Numbered from the stretch's first letter, positions 44,832 to 53,916 are shown. The stretch: 64,000 bases of DNA from Photobacterium rosenbergii (GCF_003026455.1 NZ_PYMB01000001.1:558001-622000), one strand, 5' to 3'. Numbers and translations: made by a program. The notes: generated by a model not told the origin, from the sequence alone.

Positions 44832-47439
44832 TCATTCCACGGTTAGAAGGCATCGTCATGCCTGTAATCCGATGTAATCCGGCCTCTCGGCAATAACGAA
44901 TGATCTTATTCATCAATATACTGCCAAGGCCGACCCCTTTAAGATCCGAGCGCACAAGGATGGCGAACTCGGCTTCGATGTTCTCAGGATCCGATAATGC
45001 GCGGGTAACCCCAATAATAGTCTCTTCTGGCTCACCATCGCTATTTGTTGATTGCTGCACAGCAACAAAAGCCATCTCACGGTCGTAGTCAATCTGAGTA
45101 AGGTTGGCTAACGCTTCATGATTAAACTCGCCAACATCTGAGAAAAAGCGCTTATAAAGATCTTCTACAGAGACTTTCGAGATGAACTCAGCATGTTGTG
45201 GCTCATCTTCCGGTAAAATTGGCCGTAGCAGAATACGCTCACCATTTTTTAATGCGACAGTTTCTTCCAACTCTTTTGGATAAGGACGGATGGCCAATCT
45301 TTCTTGTCTATTGCCTTTAAAATGATGAAGCGTCATTGAAGCATCGATAACCGTCATTTCATCACCGGTAGCCAGTAGCGGGTGAATATCAAATGACTCG
45401 ATCTCCGGGCAATCAATAATGAGCTGCGATGTTTTCACCAACAAACGGCAAAGCGCGGGAATATCTATTTTTTCTGGAAGATTACGCTGAGTGATTTTAC
45501 CGGTCTTAATGGCATTTATCACCATATAGCGTGCAAGGGCCATATTTAACGGCGGGATCCCCACGGCGGCATTCTTATGAATGTCCCAATCGCCAGCATC
45601 TTCACCTAGTAAGATAACAGGGCCAAAAGTGGCGTCATGATGAACCGAGAGGCGCAACTCCTGAGCGCCGGCTCGTTTTGCCATTCGCTGCACTAACAGG
45701 CCATCAATTCTTGCGTTAGGATATTCCAATGAGACCCGATCAAGAATAGCCTGAGCGCCATTGGCGACTTCTTCGGCCGTCCGCAAATAAAGTAAGACGC
45801 CATGAACTTCTGATTTATGTGGGATATCTGGCGAGCGTAGTTTCACAGCAACGGGATAACCAATTTGGTTGGCGATATGCGCAGCCTCAGCAGGATCACT
45901 GGCGATCCATGTAGGCAGTGTAGTAAACCCGTATGCCTCTAAAACCGGCCTCACATCATGGGTTTCAAGCTGGGTGATCCCTTGTGCTAACAAGTGGTTG
46001 ACGACATCATGGACATGCTTAGGGTTGGCTTTGGTTTCTCCGAAAGAAACAGGGGTTTCCATTAGCTGTTTTTGGTTTCTGCGATATTCCACTAAATGCA
46101 TGAAAGCCGACACGGCGCTTTCTGGTGTTCGGTAAGCGGGGTAACCAGCTTCGGTAAAAATTTTACGGGAGGCGATGGCTTCATCTTCACCAGCCCAGTT
46201 GGTCAATATATTGAATTTCCGCGTTCTAGGGTGGGAGTTTAGTACTTCCACCAATCGTCTTGCCGTCTCGTTCCCTGCCGCTATAGCTGAAGGTGAGTGC
46301 ATGATTAACAGCGCATCAAAATCATCACTGTCTAAAAGAATTTTAACGGCTTGCTCATAACGGTTGATATCCGCATCACCGATAATGTCGATCGGGTTGG
46401 CCTTCGACCAGCATGAAGGTAATAAAGCAGACAGCTTGCTGGTGGTTTCGTCACTTAATTGTGCCAGTTTACCACCTCGGTCGGCGAGGGCATCGACGGC
46501 CATGATGGCAGGGCCGCCACCATTGGTTAAAATCGCCAAGCGTTCACCACGGAGAGGAACGGAATGAGCAAGGGTTTCGACTGCTGCAAACAACTCGTGG
46601 GTGTTATTCACCCGTAGCATCCCTGAGCGACGTATCGCAGCATCATAAACGGCATCTAACCCGGCAGGTGATCCTGTATGCAAGAAAGCTGCAGCACTGC
46701 CTGCTGGGGTTCTACCACTTTTTACGACGAGGATTCGGCGGTTTCGTGCAGCCGCACGTGCAGCAGACATAAACCTGCGGGCATCTTTCACTGAATCTAT
46801 GTAGAGCAGAATCGCTTCGGTTTTGCTGTCTCGACATAAATTATCAAGAAGCTCTGCAAAGTTAATATCGCAGGCATCACCAAGGGAAAGGAAGGTAGAA
46901 AAACCGACATTTTTATTTTTCGCCCAATCGAGGATGGTGGTACATACAGCGGCCGATTGAGAAATAAATGCGATATTGCCTTTATTGGCTGCAATCGGTG
47001 AAAAAGACGCATTGAGGTTTATCCAAGGCAATATGAGCCCCATACTGTTGGGCCCAACCAAACGCATATTAAACTGTCGAGCAACATCAAACATACGTTG
47101 TTCTTCAGTTTGGTTATCGGTAATGATATTCGCCATGCCTGCTGCAAGCACAATGGCAACTTTTACACCTTTCTCACCAAGTTGGCGGATGATTTCGACA
47201 TTGCGATGTGCATTGGTACAAACAATAGCTAAATCTGGCACACGGGGCAGGCTGTCTATACTTGGGTAGGCCAGAACACCAGCAACCGCATCATATTTGG
47301 GTGTGACAGGCATGATTGGGCCGTGGAACGACCCAGCCAATAGGTTGCGGATCACCACGTTACCGGCCCGATTAGGGCTATCGGAGGCACCGATTACGGC
47401 GATTGACTTGGGTTTTAGGAGTTTGTCTAATCCGTCCAT
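44737..47439 (-). CDS. patZ: Protein lysine acetyltransferase PatZ (Pka/YfiQ)
   Basis: A 900-residue bifunctional-type protein. The N-terminal part (about 1-690) is an NDP-forming acyl-CoA synthetase-like module: CoA-binding domain (SIAVIGASDSPNRAGNVVIRNLL), ligase domain, and ATP-grasp domain. The C-terminal GNAT domain (about 730-890) includes DLKGVGLGSILMNKIIRYCREAG, the acetyl-CoA loop. E. coli PatZ acetylates lysines, for example in acetyl-CoA synthetase, to lower its activity. The ATG at 47439 has AAGAG upstream. A GTG at 47469 is less likely. Confidence 0.92.
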   Translation of the reverse strand: MDGLDKLLKPKSIAVIGASDSPNRAGNVVIRNLLAGSFHGPIMPVTPKYDAVAGVLAYPSIDSLPRVPDLAIVCTNAHRNVEIIRQLGEKGVKVAIVLAAGMANIITDNQTEEQRMFDVARQFNMRLVGPNSMGLILPWINLNASFSPIAANKGNIAFISQSAAVCTTILDWAKNKNVGFSTFLSLGDACDINFAELLDNLCRDSKTEAILLYIDSVKDARRFMSAARAAARNRRILVVKSGRTPAGSAAAFLHTGSPAGLDAVYDAAIRRSGMLRVNNTHELFAAVETLAHSVPLRGERLAILTNGGGPAIMAVDALADRGGKLAQLSDETTSKLSALLPSCWSKANPIDIIGDADINRYEQAVKILLDSDDFDALLIMHSPSAIAAGNETARRLVEVLNSHPRTRKFNILTNWAGEDEAIASRKIFTEAGYPAYRTPESAVSAFMHLVEYRRNQKQLMETPVSFGETKANPKHVHDVVNHLLAQGITQLETHDVRPVLEAYGFTTLPTWIASDPAEAAHIANQIGYPVAVKLRSPDIPHKSEVHGVLLYLRTAEEVANGAQAILDRVSLEYPNARIDGLLVQRMAKRAGAQELRLSVHHDATFGPVILLGEDAGDWDIHKNAAVGIPPLNMALARYMVINAIKTGKITQRNLPEKIDIPALCRLLVKTSQLIIDCPEIESFDIHPLLATGDEMTVIDASMTLHHFKGNRQERLAIRPYPKELEETVALKNGERILLRPILPEDEPQHAEFISKVSVEDLYKRFFSDVGEFNHEALANLTQIDYDREMAFVAVQQSTNSDGEPEETIIGVTRALSDPENIEAEFAILVRSDLKGVGLGSILMNKIIRYCREAGLHRITGMTMPSNRGMIMLAQKVGFEIDIQMEDGIVEMLLPLLPSGR

Positions 47440-47586
47440 TTCACAACTCTTTTTGCCAGTGCTTTTCACTGAGTGTAACTAAACCCTCAACGAGTTTCTG
47501 GCTAAAGTACTTGAGCTGTGATCAATGCCAAATATCAATGCATTAGCTATATTGGTAGTTTGTACTGGACGGTTTTTGGAGGGAGG

Positions 47587-47607
47587 CGTGGCAATTCCTT
47601 TGCCACG
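47587..47607. other. Hairpin between patZ and DUF2301 gene
   Basis: CGTGGCAA pairs with TTGCCACG around five bases. It lies 22 bp past the stop codon of the leftward DUF2301 gene and has no T-run. It could act as a weak terminator or RNA stabiliser. Confidence 0.4.
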
Positions 47608-47628
47608 ATGTGTCGCTACGATAGGAAA

Positions 47629-48138
47629 TTAAATCTGATACTTGGTCTTGTCGCCGATATCGTAATGCATCGGCATACGCCATTTGGAAAATGCCGCAAC
47701 AGCCAGCAGGATTGCCCCCGTCATGCTAAATGCAAAACTGATTTGTGCTTGATTGAATACCAGACAAAACCAGAATCCCGCCAAAGCAATAGGGGTGAGC
47801 AACAAGGGTTTCAACTGAAAGCAAAAGTATTCTTTTATAGCCAAAGCGCTAAAGGAAAACAAAGCCGCTCCTAAAGCCAACGGGGTCCAAAGGCCTGACA
47901 GTAACCAAGTCACCGCGAACAAAGCACTCCCAAGAATTAGCCAACGAAAACGCTTGTCATAGATGTGAACGGTCGTCGTTGCCAAAATGGCGGCTATAAC
48001 AAGGGCTGTGGTACCCACTTCGATTTCCCAAGCGACAATCGACATAATACCTGCAGCGGCCGTAAGAGCAGTTCGATATAAGAGTACAGTGAGTTTATCC
48101 AGACTATCTAACTCGCTCTGAATATGAGGATCGGCCAT
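47629..48138 (-). CDS. DUF2301-type integral membrane protein
   Basis: A 169-residue inner-membrane protein with about five or six helices and a short cytoplasmic N-terminus (ADPHIQSELDSLDKLTVLLYR). The conserved KEYFCFQ and the preceding alanine-rich helices fit my recollection of DUF2301. Function is unknown. The start at 48138 has GGAG seven bases upstream. An earlier ATG at 48150 lies too near that site. It is divergent from the SPOR lipoprotein gene. Confidence 0.65.
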   Translation of the reverse strand: MADPHIQSELDSLDKLTVLLYRTALTAAAGIMSIVAWEIEVGTTALVIAAILATTTVHIYDKRFRWLILGSALFAVTWLLSGLWTPLALGAALFSFSALAIKEYFCFQLKPLLLTPIALAGFWFCLVFNQAQISFAFSMTGAILLAVAAFSKWRMPMHYDIGDKTKYQI

Positions 48139-48292
48139 GATGAGCTCCATTAAAGAAAAGAATACAGTAATATTTTACCTGTATTTCCTGTGATACAGGG
48201 CAGATAGTTGTTGATCTATCTTAAACTTAGGCTTGAATGGTGGAATTTCCGGCGGCAAAATGTGATGAGAATTTTTGTCTGGCAGAGAAATA

Positions 48293-48817
48293 ATGAAAAA
48301 ACTAGCCGTATTGGCCGTAGTTACGGCGATTTCAGGGTGCGCATCTGATTCAGGAAAGACTGAGATCATAACTTCATCGACAGAAGAAGTGTTTATTCAG
48401 GAACAGTTAGAATCTGAAACTCTAGCGAAATTAGATGAAACATCAATCGCTGAAACAGGCAGCGCTGACCAAGAAACTGCTACCGAGGTTATTAAAAAGG
48501 CTGCTGAAGAAAGTTCATCATCTGATGTTGCGTTGTCTCAATCAGGTTATTCAATTCAAGTGTTGGCATTGAGTCACAACAAAGGTTTTACCACTTATAT
48601 GAATAAACTGCCTTCAGACAAACCAGTCTGGACGAATGTGAAGACTATCAATGGAGTACCTTGGTATACATTGCTTTACGGTCAGTTTGAGACAAGAGAG
48701 CAAGCACGAGCAGCCTTGGATGCTTTGCCTAATGATGTCAAAACATATGGGCCTTTCATTAGAGACCTCGATGAGGTGAAGGCATCACCAACGCCTAAAT
48801 TGACTCGTTTGAACTGA
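48293..48817 (+). CDS. SPOR-domain lipoprotein, paralogue of 32189-32605
   Basis: A 174-residue lipoprotein with lipobox ISGC. An acidic Glu/Ser/Thr-rich linker (about 25-85) separates the lipid anchor from the C-terminal SPOR domain (YSIQVLALSHNKG to GPFIRDLDEV). The C-terminal half resembles the other SPOR lipoprotein in this window; the linker does not. The role at the septum is inferred from the domain. The ATG is preferred over a TTG at 48275. Confidence 0.82.
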   Translation: MKKLAVLAVVTAISGCASDSGKTEIITSSTEEVFIQEQLESETLAKLDETSIAETGSADQETATEVIKKAAEESSSSDVALSQSGYSIQVLALSHNKGFTTYMNKLPSDKPVWTNVKTINGVPWYTLLYGQFETREQARAALDALPNDVKTYGPFIRDLDEVKASPTPKLTRLN

Positions 48818-48846
48818 TTTAGAGAAACTACCCCATAATCATAGAG

Positions 48847-48878
48847 CCCACAACTTTCTCAGTGATGTTGTGGGTTTT
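48847..48878 (+). terminator. Terminator after SPOR lipoprotein gene
   Basis: CCCACAAC pairs with GTTGTGGG around a 12-base loop and is followed by four Ts. Confidence 0.8.
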
Positions 48879-49040
48879 GTATATTTGATAAAGTATAATT
48901 ATGATTACTGAGCAATTTTTAGCTTATTGGGCTGGCTTTTGTTAAAAATTCGAAAGAAATCCCCATAACCACAGATATGAGGTGCAATAGTCACCTTTTT
49001 TTTATTACTATTAAGGAAGAATTTTACACAAGGGATGATA

Positions 49041-50033
49041 ATGAGCTCAATCCACGTTTTATTACTCTGTGGCGGTGGAAGCGCCGAACACGAAGTCTCT
49101 CTAGTATCTGCCAATTACATTGAACAGCAGCTCAAGCAGATTGACGACATTACTTATACCCGGATAGAAATGAAGTCTGATGGTTGGTTCAATCATCAGG
49201 GACAACTATGTCATCTTAACCTTGATCGCACACTGCTCCAGGGTGATGAAGCGCAGAAAATTGATTACGTGATTCCATGTGTTCACGGATTCCCTGGTGA
49301 AACAGGTGATCTTCAATCATTTCTTGATATGGCGAAATTGCCTTACTTAGGCTGTGGTGCTGAAGCGAGCACGAACTGCTTCAACAAAATCACGACAAAG
49401 CTATGGTTTGATGCATTGGGAATTCCAAACACCCCTTATGTATTCTTAAGTGAAAACAACGAACAAGCTCATCAACAAGCTGAAGAAGCTTTTGATAAGT
49501 GGGGCAAAGTGTTCGTAAAAGCAGCAAGCCAAGGTTCATCTGTAGGCTGTTACCGTGTCACTGAAAAGGAAGCACTTGCCAAGGCAGTCAATGATGCATT
49601 TGGTTACTCAGAGCAAGTGCTGATTGAAAAAGCGATCAAACCACGCGAACTTGAAATCTCATCTTATGAGTTCAATGGTGAACTGGTCATCACAAAACCT
49701 GGCGAGGTCTCTTGCCCGGATGATCAGTTTTACACCTACGAAGAGAAATACAGTGCAGATAGCCACTCTACTACAGCAGTAGAAGCGACTAACTTGACTG
49801 AGGATCAAATCGAGAAAATTCGTCATTACGCTCGCAAAGCCTTTGTTCATATGAAACTTAAAGACTTGTCACGTATCGACTTTTTCCTAAGTGAAGACGG
49901 AGAGATTCTTCTCAATGAGATTAATACCTTTCCGGGTATGACACCAATCTCGATGTTCCCTAAAATGCTTGAGCACCATGGCCATACCTTCAAAGGCTTT
50001 TTGGAGCAGGCAATAAAGAACAATGTGAAGTAA
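49041..50033 (+). CDS. ddl: D-alanine--D-alanine ligase
   Basis: A 330-residue cytoplasmic ATP-grasp enzyme that makes the D-Ala-D-Ala dipeptide for peptidoglycan. It has the N-terminal LCGGGSAEHEVSLVSA motif, the VKAASQGSSVGCYRV segment, and the metal- and substrate-binding motifs SRIDFFL and LNEINTFPGMTPISMFPKM. It lies outside the mur-fts cluster, so it is either the DdlA-type copy or the only ddl. The ATG at 49041 has AAGGG six bases upstream. A strong terminator follows. Confidence 0.95.
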   Translation: MSSIHVLLLCGGGSAEHEVSLVSANYIEQQLKQIDDITYTRIEMKSDGWFNHQGQLCHLNLDRTLLQGDEAQKIDYVIPCVHGFPGETGDLQSFLDMAKLPYLGCGAEASTNCFNKITTKLWFDALGIPNTPYVFLSENNEQAHQQAEEAFDKWGKVFVKAASQGSSVGCYRVTEKEALAKAVNDAFGYSEQVLIEKAIKPRELEISSYEFNGELVITKPGEVSCPDDQFYTYEEKYSADSHSTTAVEATNLTEDQIEKIRHYARKAFVHMKLKDLSRIDFFLSEDGEILLNEINTFPGMTPISMFPKMLEHHGHTFKGFLEQAIKNNVK

Positions 50034-50038
50034 TGAAG

Positions 50039-50062
50039 AGCCGGGTTAGACCGGCTTTTTTC
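50039..50062 (+). terminator. Terminator after ddl
   Basis: AGCCGG pairs with CCGGCT around GTTAGA and continues into a run of Ts. Confidence 0.82.
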
Positions 50063-50135
50063 TTCTTAAAGCAAACTGGCTATACTTTTAAAGCACGCCA
50101 ACGACAATAACAATGATGAGGCAGAAAGAGTTTAC

Positions 50136-50309
50136 ATGTTAACGGATGATGAAAAGCAGAGGCGCTTTAAGCAACTGCAAGCGAAAAACTATCGTGCGAG
50201 TTTGCGATTAGAAGGGATCCACTTAGAACAAGAAGAGTGTACCAACTCAGAGAGCGGTTTGAGTGAAATTGAACAGATTAGACAATTAAAAGGACACTAT
50301 GCCAGATAG
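50136..50309 (+). CDS. yhfG: YhfG-type antitoxin of Fic
   Basis: A 57-residue protein, MLTDDEKQRRFKQLQAKNYR at its start, closely resembling E. coli YhfG. It contains the Fic-inhibitory motif (S/T)-x3-E-(G/N) as SLRLEG (Ser22, Glu26, Gly27). That Glu blocks ATP positioning in class I Fic-antitoxin pairs. It ends with IRQLKGHYAR, like other YhfG proteins. It overlaps the fic start codon by 11 bp, so translation should be coupled. Confidence 0.88.
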   Translation: MLTDDEKQRRFKQLQAKNYRASLRLEGIHLEQEECTNSESGLSEIEQIRQLKGHYAR

Positions 50310-50937
50310 ATATGGGGTAGACAGAGACCCTGATTGTTATCCAGACACTACAGTCCTCATTAACTTACTCAACATTCGAGATGAGGATGAACTTGAGGCG
50401 GCTGAGCGGGATTTCACGCGAGTACGCGCGAGCCACTTTGAACCCACCTTTGATAATCTCTCTTTTGACTACCTCAAACAAATTCACCGAACGCTGTTTC
50501 AAGACTTATACCCTTGGGCAGGCATACCTAGAACGGTTGATATCACAAAAGGTGAAACGCGCTTTTGCCATTGGGAAAACATTGAGCGCGAAGCAAATAA
50601 GTTACTTAATGAGCTGGCCGAAGAAGATTATTTATGTCAATTAGCGCTGGATGAGTTCATTGATAAATTGGCTTTTTATTATTGCGAACTCAATGTCATT
50701 CATCCCTTTAGGGAGGGAAACGGCCGGGTGCAGAGAATATTCTTTGAGATATTGGCTATCAATGCGGGTTACGAAGTGTGCTGGGAAGGCATTGGGCTCA
50801 ATGAATGGGTAGATGCAAATCAAGCCGGTTACTTTGGTAAAATGGAGCCTCTCAAAGCATTGTTCGAAAGAATTACGGCCCCAATCGATTTAACGGTTGG
50901 CTACGAGGAGCATTGGACGGATGAGCCTAAAAGGTAG
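50299..50937 (+). CDS. fic: Fic-family adenylyltransferase toxin
   Basis: A 212-residue Fic enzyme with the intact catalytic motif HPFREGNGR (residues 135-143), whose His accepts the proton and whose Arg and Asn bind ATP phosphates. The preceding PWAGIPRTVDITKGETRFC forms the usual flap. Bacterial Fic toxins of this type AMPylate DNA gyrase or topoisomerase IV. The neighbouring YhfG supplies the inhibitory helix. AAGGA precedes the start. No further operon members are present. Confidence 0.92.
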   Translation: MPDRYGVDRDPDCYPDTTVLINLLNIRDEDELEAAERDFTRVRASHFEPTFDNLSFDYLKQIHRTLFQDLYPWAGIPRTVDITKGETRFCHWENIEREANKLLNELAEEDYLCQLALDEFIDKLAFYYCELNVIHPFREGNGRVQRIFFEILAINAGYEVCWEGIGLNEWVDANQAGYFGKMEPLKALFERITAPIDLTVGYEEHWTDEPKR

Positions 50938-50955
50938 CAAATACTCCCACTTTAA

Positions 50956-50968
50956 TGCACTATAATTT
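50956..50968. repeat. Direct repeat, left copy
   Basis: TGCACTATAATTT. The identical 13-mer is found at 52000-52012 in the same orientation. The two copies enclose the tyrosine recombinase gene almost exactly. Confidence 0.6.
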
Positions 50969-51012
50969 TATGTTTGTCACCTAAATACTAATTTATCCTT
51001 GGGCACTTTAAC

Positions 51013-51984
51013 TTATTTTTCCCAGGGCTTAGGTTTGATGAATTTGTTTACTTCTTTGTCATGCCTATCAGTGTTACCAACGTATTGAGCCGGCATCGCT
51101 GGGCTTTTCCAACGGCCTTGTTCTTGAATTTCAATAATAGATAATCCTGCATCAGAGAGATCTTTAGCAGCGCCTACACGAGGAGACTGGCCAGAGAATA
51201 GGGAAGTTTCCCCTAATCCGAGATCGTCACTGGCTCGTCGGAAGACGCGATAAATCGAAGAATGATCTAATGGTTTGTCGCCGATATTGCTGTGTCTGTC
51301 TATACGCCTGAACACAAAACCACTCTCAATCATGCCGATAACTAGCCAACGTTGTAGAGCTTTTGACGCAATGCTACTGAGTGAAATTGTTGTTTGGTTG
51401 ACATCTAAATCAACAAGCCCCGAGCTGTGAATGTATAGATTTTCAACAGAAAGGGCAGCAAGTTCGCTACGTTTAAGCATGGCTTCAAACATCACTGCCC
51501 ATATTGCCAAATCTCTGATATCTTTAGGCTTTGTAGAGAGCTCGAAGGTATCAATCAATTGCTGAAGGTGCTCATCTCGAAAAGGTGCAGCATTTTGGTA
51601 ATCGTCGTGTTTCTCCAATTGCTGCTTTTTCATCGCGAGACGAATCTCTGATTTTGCACATGGGTCACTCAGGTTATGGCAGCGGTGTACGAGAGATATA
51701 GTGACCATGTAACGTTTTAGACTGGCTAACTTTCTGACCTTTGCCATTTGCTCGATATAACGGTGGACCGTATCAGCTTTAGCCGGAAGTGCAGGGATAT
51801 GTTCAGATTGGCAAAAAGCCAAGAAATTATTCCAATCATTTTTAAATGAAATGAGTGTATTAGAAGCATACTTGTCATGTGTGAGTGTTCTCATGACTTC
51901 CACGGAGTCTAATGGTTTATTGAAGCGTTTTATACTCAACAAACATTCAATCTCATCTTGTATTGGAGTAATCTCTTTAGCCAT
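51013..51984 (-). CDS. Stand-alone tyrosine recombinase
   Basis: A 323-residue tyrosine recombinase/integrase. A SAM-like N-terminal core-binding domain (about 25-125) is followed by the catalytic domain. Catalytic residues visible are Arg172 (KRSEL), Arg269 (QSPRVGAAKDL), Trp292 (QGRWKS, replacing His) and the nucleophile Tyr301 (PAQYVG). The usual HxxR motif reads QSPR, with Gln in place of His266. Such substitution is tolerated in some integrases. No phage genes, excisionase or cargo are nearby. The gene is bracketed by 13-bp direct repeats. It could be the remnant of an integrated element or a self-contained mobile unit. Confidence 0.85.
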   Translation of the reverse strand: MAKEITPIQDEIECLLSIKRFNKPLDSVEVMRTLTHDKYASNTLISFKNDWNNFLAFCQSEHIPALPAKADTVHRYIEQMAKVRKLASLKRYMVTISLVHRCHNLSDPCAKSEIRLAMKKQQLEKHDDYQNAAPFRDEHLQQLIDTFELSTKPKDIRDLAIWAVMFEAMLKRSELAALSVENLYIHSSGLVDLDVNQTTISLSSIASKALQRWLVIGMIESGFVFRRIDRHSNIGDKPLDHSSIYRVFRRASDDLGLGETSLFSGQSPRVGAAKDLSDAGLSIIEIQEQGRWKSPAMPAQYVGNTDRHDKEVNKFIKPKPWEK

Positions 51985-51999
51985 AGTTTATCTACCTAG

Positions 52000-52012
52000 T
52001 GCACTATAATTT
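52000..52012. repeat. Direct repeat, right copy
   Basis: TGCACTATAATTT, identical to 50956-50968. It contains TATAAT on the plus strand and TATAGT on the minus strand, so it may also serve as a promoter for the recombinase gene or the gene at 52153. Confidence 0.6.
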
Positions 52013-52152
52013 ATTTACTATCATATTCTAATATAGATATCTCGAAAGTTCATATATAATCGCACAAATGTAACACTAATGAGCTTGAACAGCAGACAAA
52101 CCAAAGTTTTGATGCTTATATTTAAAAATACTTATGAAAACCAAGGCTCATT

Positions 52153-52542
52153 ATGGCTCAACAGAACGAGGCAGAAATGAAAAAAAGACTGTTCCATCGA
52201 GGCCACAATATTGAAAATGCCTCCGGAGCACCTGATGGTTGGAAAACAATCATTAATGGAAATACAATTATCAGTAAGCTAACTCTGGTAAAGAAAAGTA
52301 TTGATTGGTGGTATGATATGCAAACATTTATGCCGCCTGAAAAATTCCTTGTAGCTAATAAAACTGAACGTGTCGATCAGAAAATCGAAGAGTACAAAGG
52401 CTTTAAACTGATCAATGATAATGGAGAGCCAAATGGTTGGTATGTCATGCTTGGTAGCAAGCTCTTAAAAGGCTCTCCTTTAGCCATAAAAAAACACTTA
52501 GATTTGGTTGTAGCTAAACTTCAACAAAACAGACAGCAATAA
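52153..52542 (+). CDS. Small two-repeat protein (DUF3319-like)
   Basis: A 129-residue cytoplasmic protein made of two related halves. Residues about 12-55 (FHRGHNIENASGAPDGW onward) and about 78-125 (YKGFKLINDNGEPNGW onward) share G-x3-I, G-x-P-x-GW and a KK-x3-D helix. The sequence fits my recollection of DUF3319 proteins of Vibrio, function unknown. AAGG precedes the ATG by seven bases. Confidence 0.62.
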   Translation: MAQQNEAEMKKRLFHRGHNIENASGAPDGWKTIINGNTIISKLTLVKKSIDWWYDMQTFMPPEKFLVANKTERVDQKIEEYKGFKLINDNGEPNGWYVMLGSKLLKGSPLAIKKHLDLVVAKLQQNRQQ

Positions 52543-52544
52543 AA

Positions 52545-52572
52545 AAACGCCCAGAGTAGGGCGTTTCTTTTT
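52545..52572. terminator. Bidirectional terminator
   Basis: AAACGCCC pairs with GGGCGTTT around AGAGTA, with As before and CTTTTT after. It lies between convergent stop codons. Confidence 0.85.
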
Positions 52573-52587
52573 ACTTGGCTAACTCAA

Positions 52588-53103
52588 TTAATCGTTTTCA
52601 TCGAGTTTCTCGACATCGACTAAATAGTCACCTTCGAGCCAATTACGTCCGATCAGGAGTTTGTATTCTAGTTTACTCCTGTCTCGTAGGTTAACTGCAA
52701 CAGTCTTATGCTCACCATTCCAGCCAAGATCCATCTTCACGGCATAACGTCTTTCAACACCTTGAGCATTTCTAATCTTGCTGACTTTGACGATCTTGCC
52801 TTTATAAGTCGCTTCCTCACCTTTTTCATTGATAGAAGTGAACTCAACGGTATGGCCAAGGTGGTCTCGCATGTTATCGCTGTCACTTTCATCACCAATA
52901 ACTTTAATATCTTTGGCATGGATAGATGTAGTGGCTGCACCGGTATCAATACGTGCTAGGTAATCCATCTCTAAATCATAGACTTTGATAGTCTCGACTT
53001 GACCTACAATCGATTTCGAATCGTCACTTTTTGACTCAGCCATGGCAAGATTGGAACCCATAACAGAGAATAACAACATTGCTGGGATAAAAAGTCTTTT
53101 CAC
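52588..53103 (-). CDS. Retropepsin-like protease (ATP-dependent zinc protease family), secreted
   Basis: A 171-residue protein with a signal peptide ending AMA-E. The domain of PF05618 type contains the aspartic protease signature IDTGAATTSIHA and a later LLIGRNWLEGDYLVDV. Despite its historical family name, the fold is retropepsin-like. Relatives include RimB, which trims glutamate tails from ribosomal protein S6, but those lack a signal peptide. This exported form probably acts in the periplasm, substrate unknown. Confidence 0.8.
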   Translation of the reverse strand: MKRLFIPAMLLFSVMGSNLAMAESKSDDSKSIVGQVETIKVYDLEMDYLARIDTGAATTSIHAKDIKVIGDESDSDNMRDHLGHTVEFTSINEKGEEATYKGKIVKVSKIRNAQGVERRYAVKMDLGWNGEHKTVAVNLRDRSKLEYKLLIGRNWLEGDYLVDVEKLDEND

Positions 53104-53193
53104 GAAAACTCCTGACGCTTAGGTACAAATTAAGTGGCAATATGCCATTTTTCAGATGAACGTTAAATGAATTTCATCGTAATAACAAAAATT

Positions 53194-53799
53194 CTAGTTA
53201 ATTTTTAGCAAATTACGAATGTCTGAGCAGCTTTGTTGGGGCGATTTAAAGTGAAAAACTTCAAACCCAAGGGCTTTAGCTGCATCGAGGTTTTTGGGTT
53301 GATCATCAATGAAAAGAGATTCGTTCGGGTCAATATCAAACCGTTGGCAAAGCAATTCAAAAAACTCTGCTTCTGGCTTAATAGCGAGTTCTTTTCCGGA
53401 TACCAAACCGCCATCAAACAGTTGGTAAAGCCCATGACGCTCATTTAACTTTTCAAAAAAGGCACTGCTCATGTTTGTGAGAAAGTAAGCAGAAAAGTTA
53501 AGGCTCAACACTTGGTTGACTAGATCGTAGGTTTCATTAATTAAGTGGAGATTGCTCTGGATGTGCTCGAAAAAATCTTCCATCCTTGATTCAGGTAGAT
53601 TAACGCGAGCGGCACAACGAGGTATGGCTTCAGCCATCAACATCTCGCCACGATCGAGCGATAGCCAATCTGGGTGTTGTAGAACATGTTCAAGTAATAG
53701 GGCTTGTTCGTCCTGAGAGTCTGTAAACGTCGAGACGATTTTTGCAGGGTCCCATTCGAACAGCACAGCACCAAAGTCAAAAATAACGTTTTTAATCAT
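53194..53799 (-). CDS. HAD-family sugar phosphatase, YihX-like
   Basis: A 201-residue HAD subfamily IA hydrolase. Motif I is DFGAVLFEW, motif II LTNMSS, motif III Lys in AIKPEAEFF, motif IV FIDDQPKNLDAA. The second Asp of motif I is Gly, as in the YihX (alpha-D-glucose-1-phosphate phosphatase) group, so this is a subgroup trait. The likely reaction is hydrolysis of a sugar phosphate. Single gene. Confidence 0.82.
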   Translation of the reverse strand: MIKNVIFDFGAVLFEWDPAKIVSTFTDSQDEQALLLEHVLQHPDWLSLDRGEMLMAEAIPRCAARVNLPESRMEDFFEHIQSNLHLINETYDLVNQVLSLNFSAYFLTNMSSAFFEKLNERHGLYQLFDGGLVSGKELAIKPEAEFFELLCQRFDIDPNESLFIDDQPKNLDAAKALGFEVFHFKSPQQSCSDIRNLLKIN

Positions 53800-53916
53800 A
53801 ACTGTTTCCGTTACAGTACCTATTATTGATAGTATTCTGGTTCAGGTGATATTCAAATGTGAAATCGCAAGATAGTACCTGGTTCACAGATCCAAGAAAT
53901 TAAACGAGATTTTCCC

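Noticed and set aside
53194..53799. Suspected inactive HAD enzyme because motif I is DFG and not DxD
   Set aside because: YihX-group phosphatases naturally have this change, so it is not a sign of inactivity.
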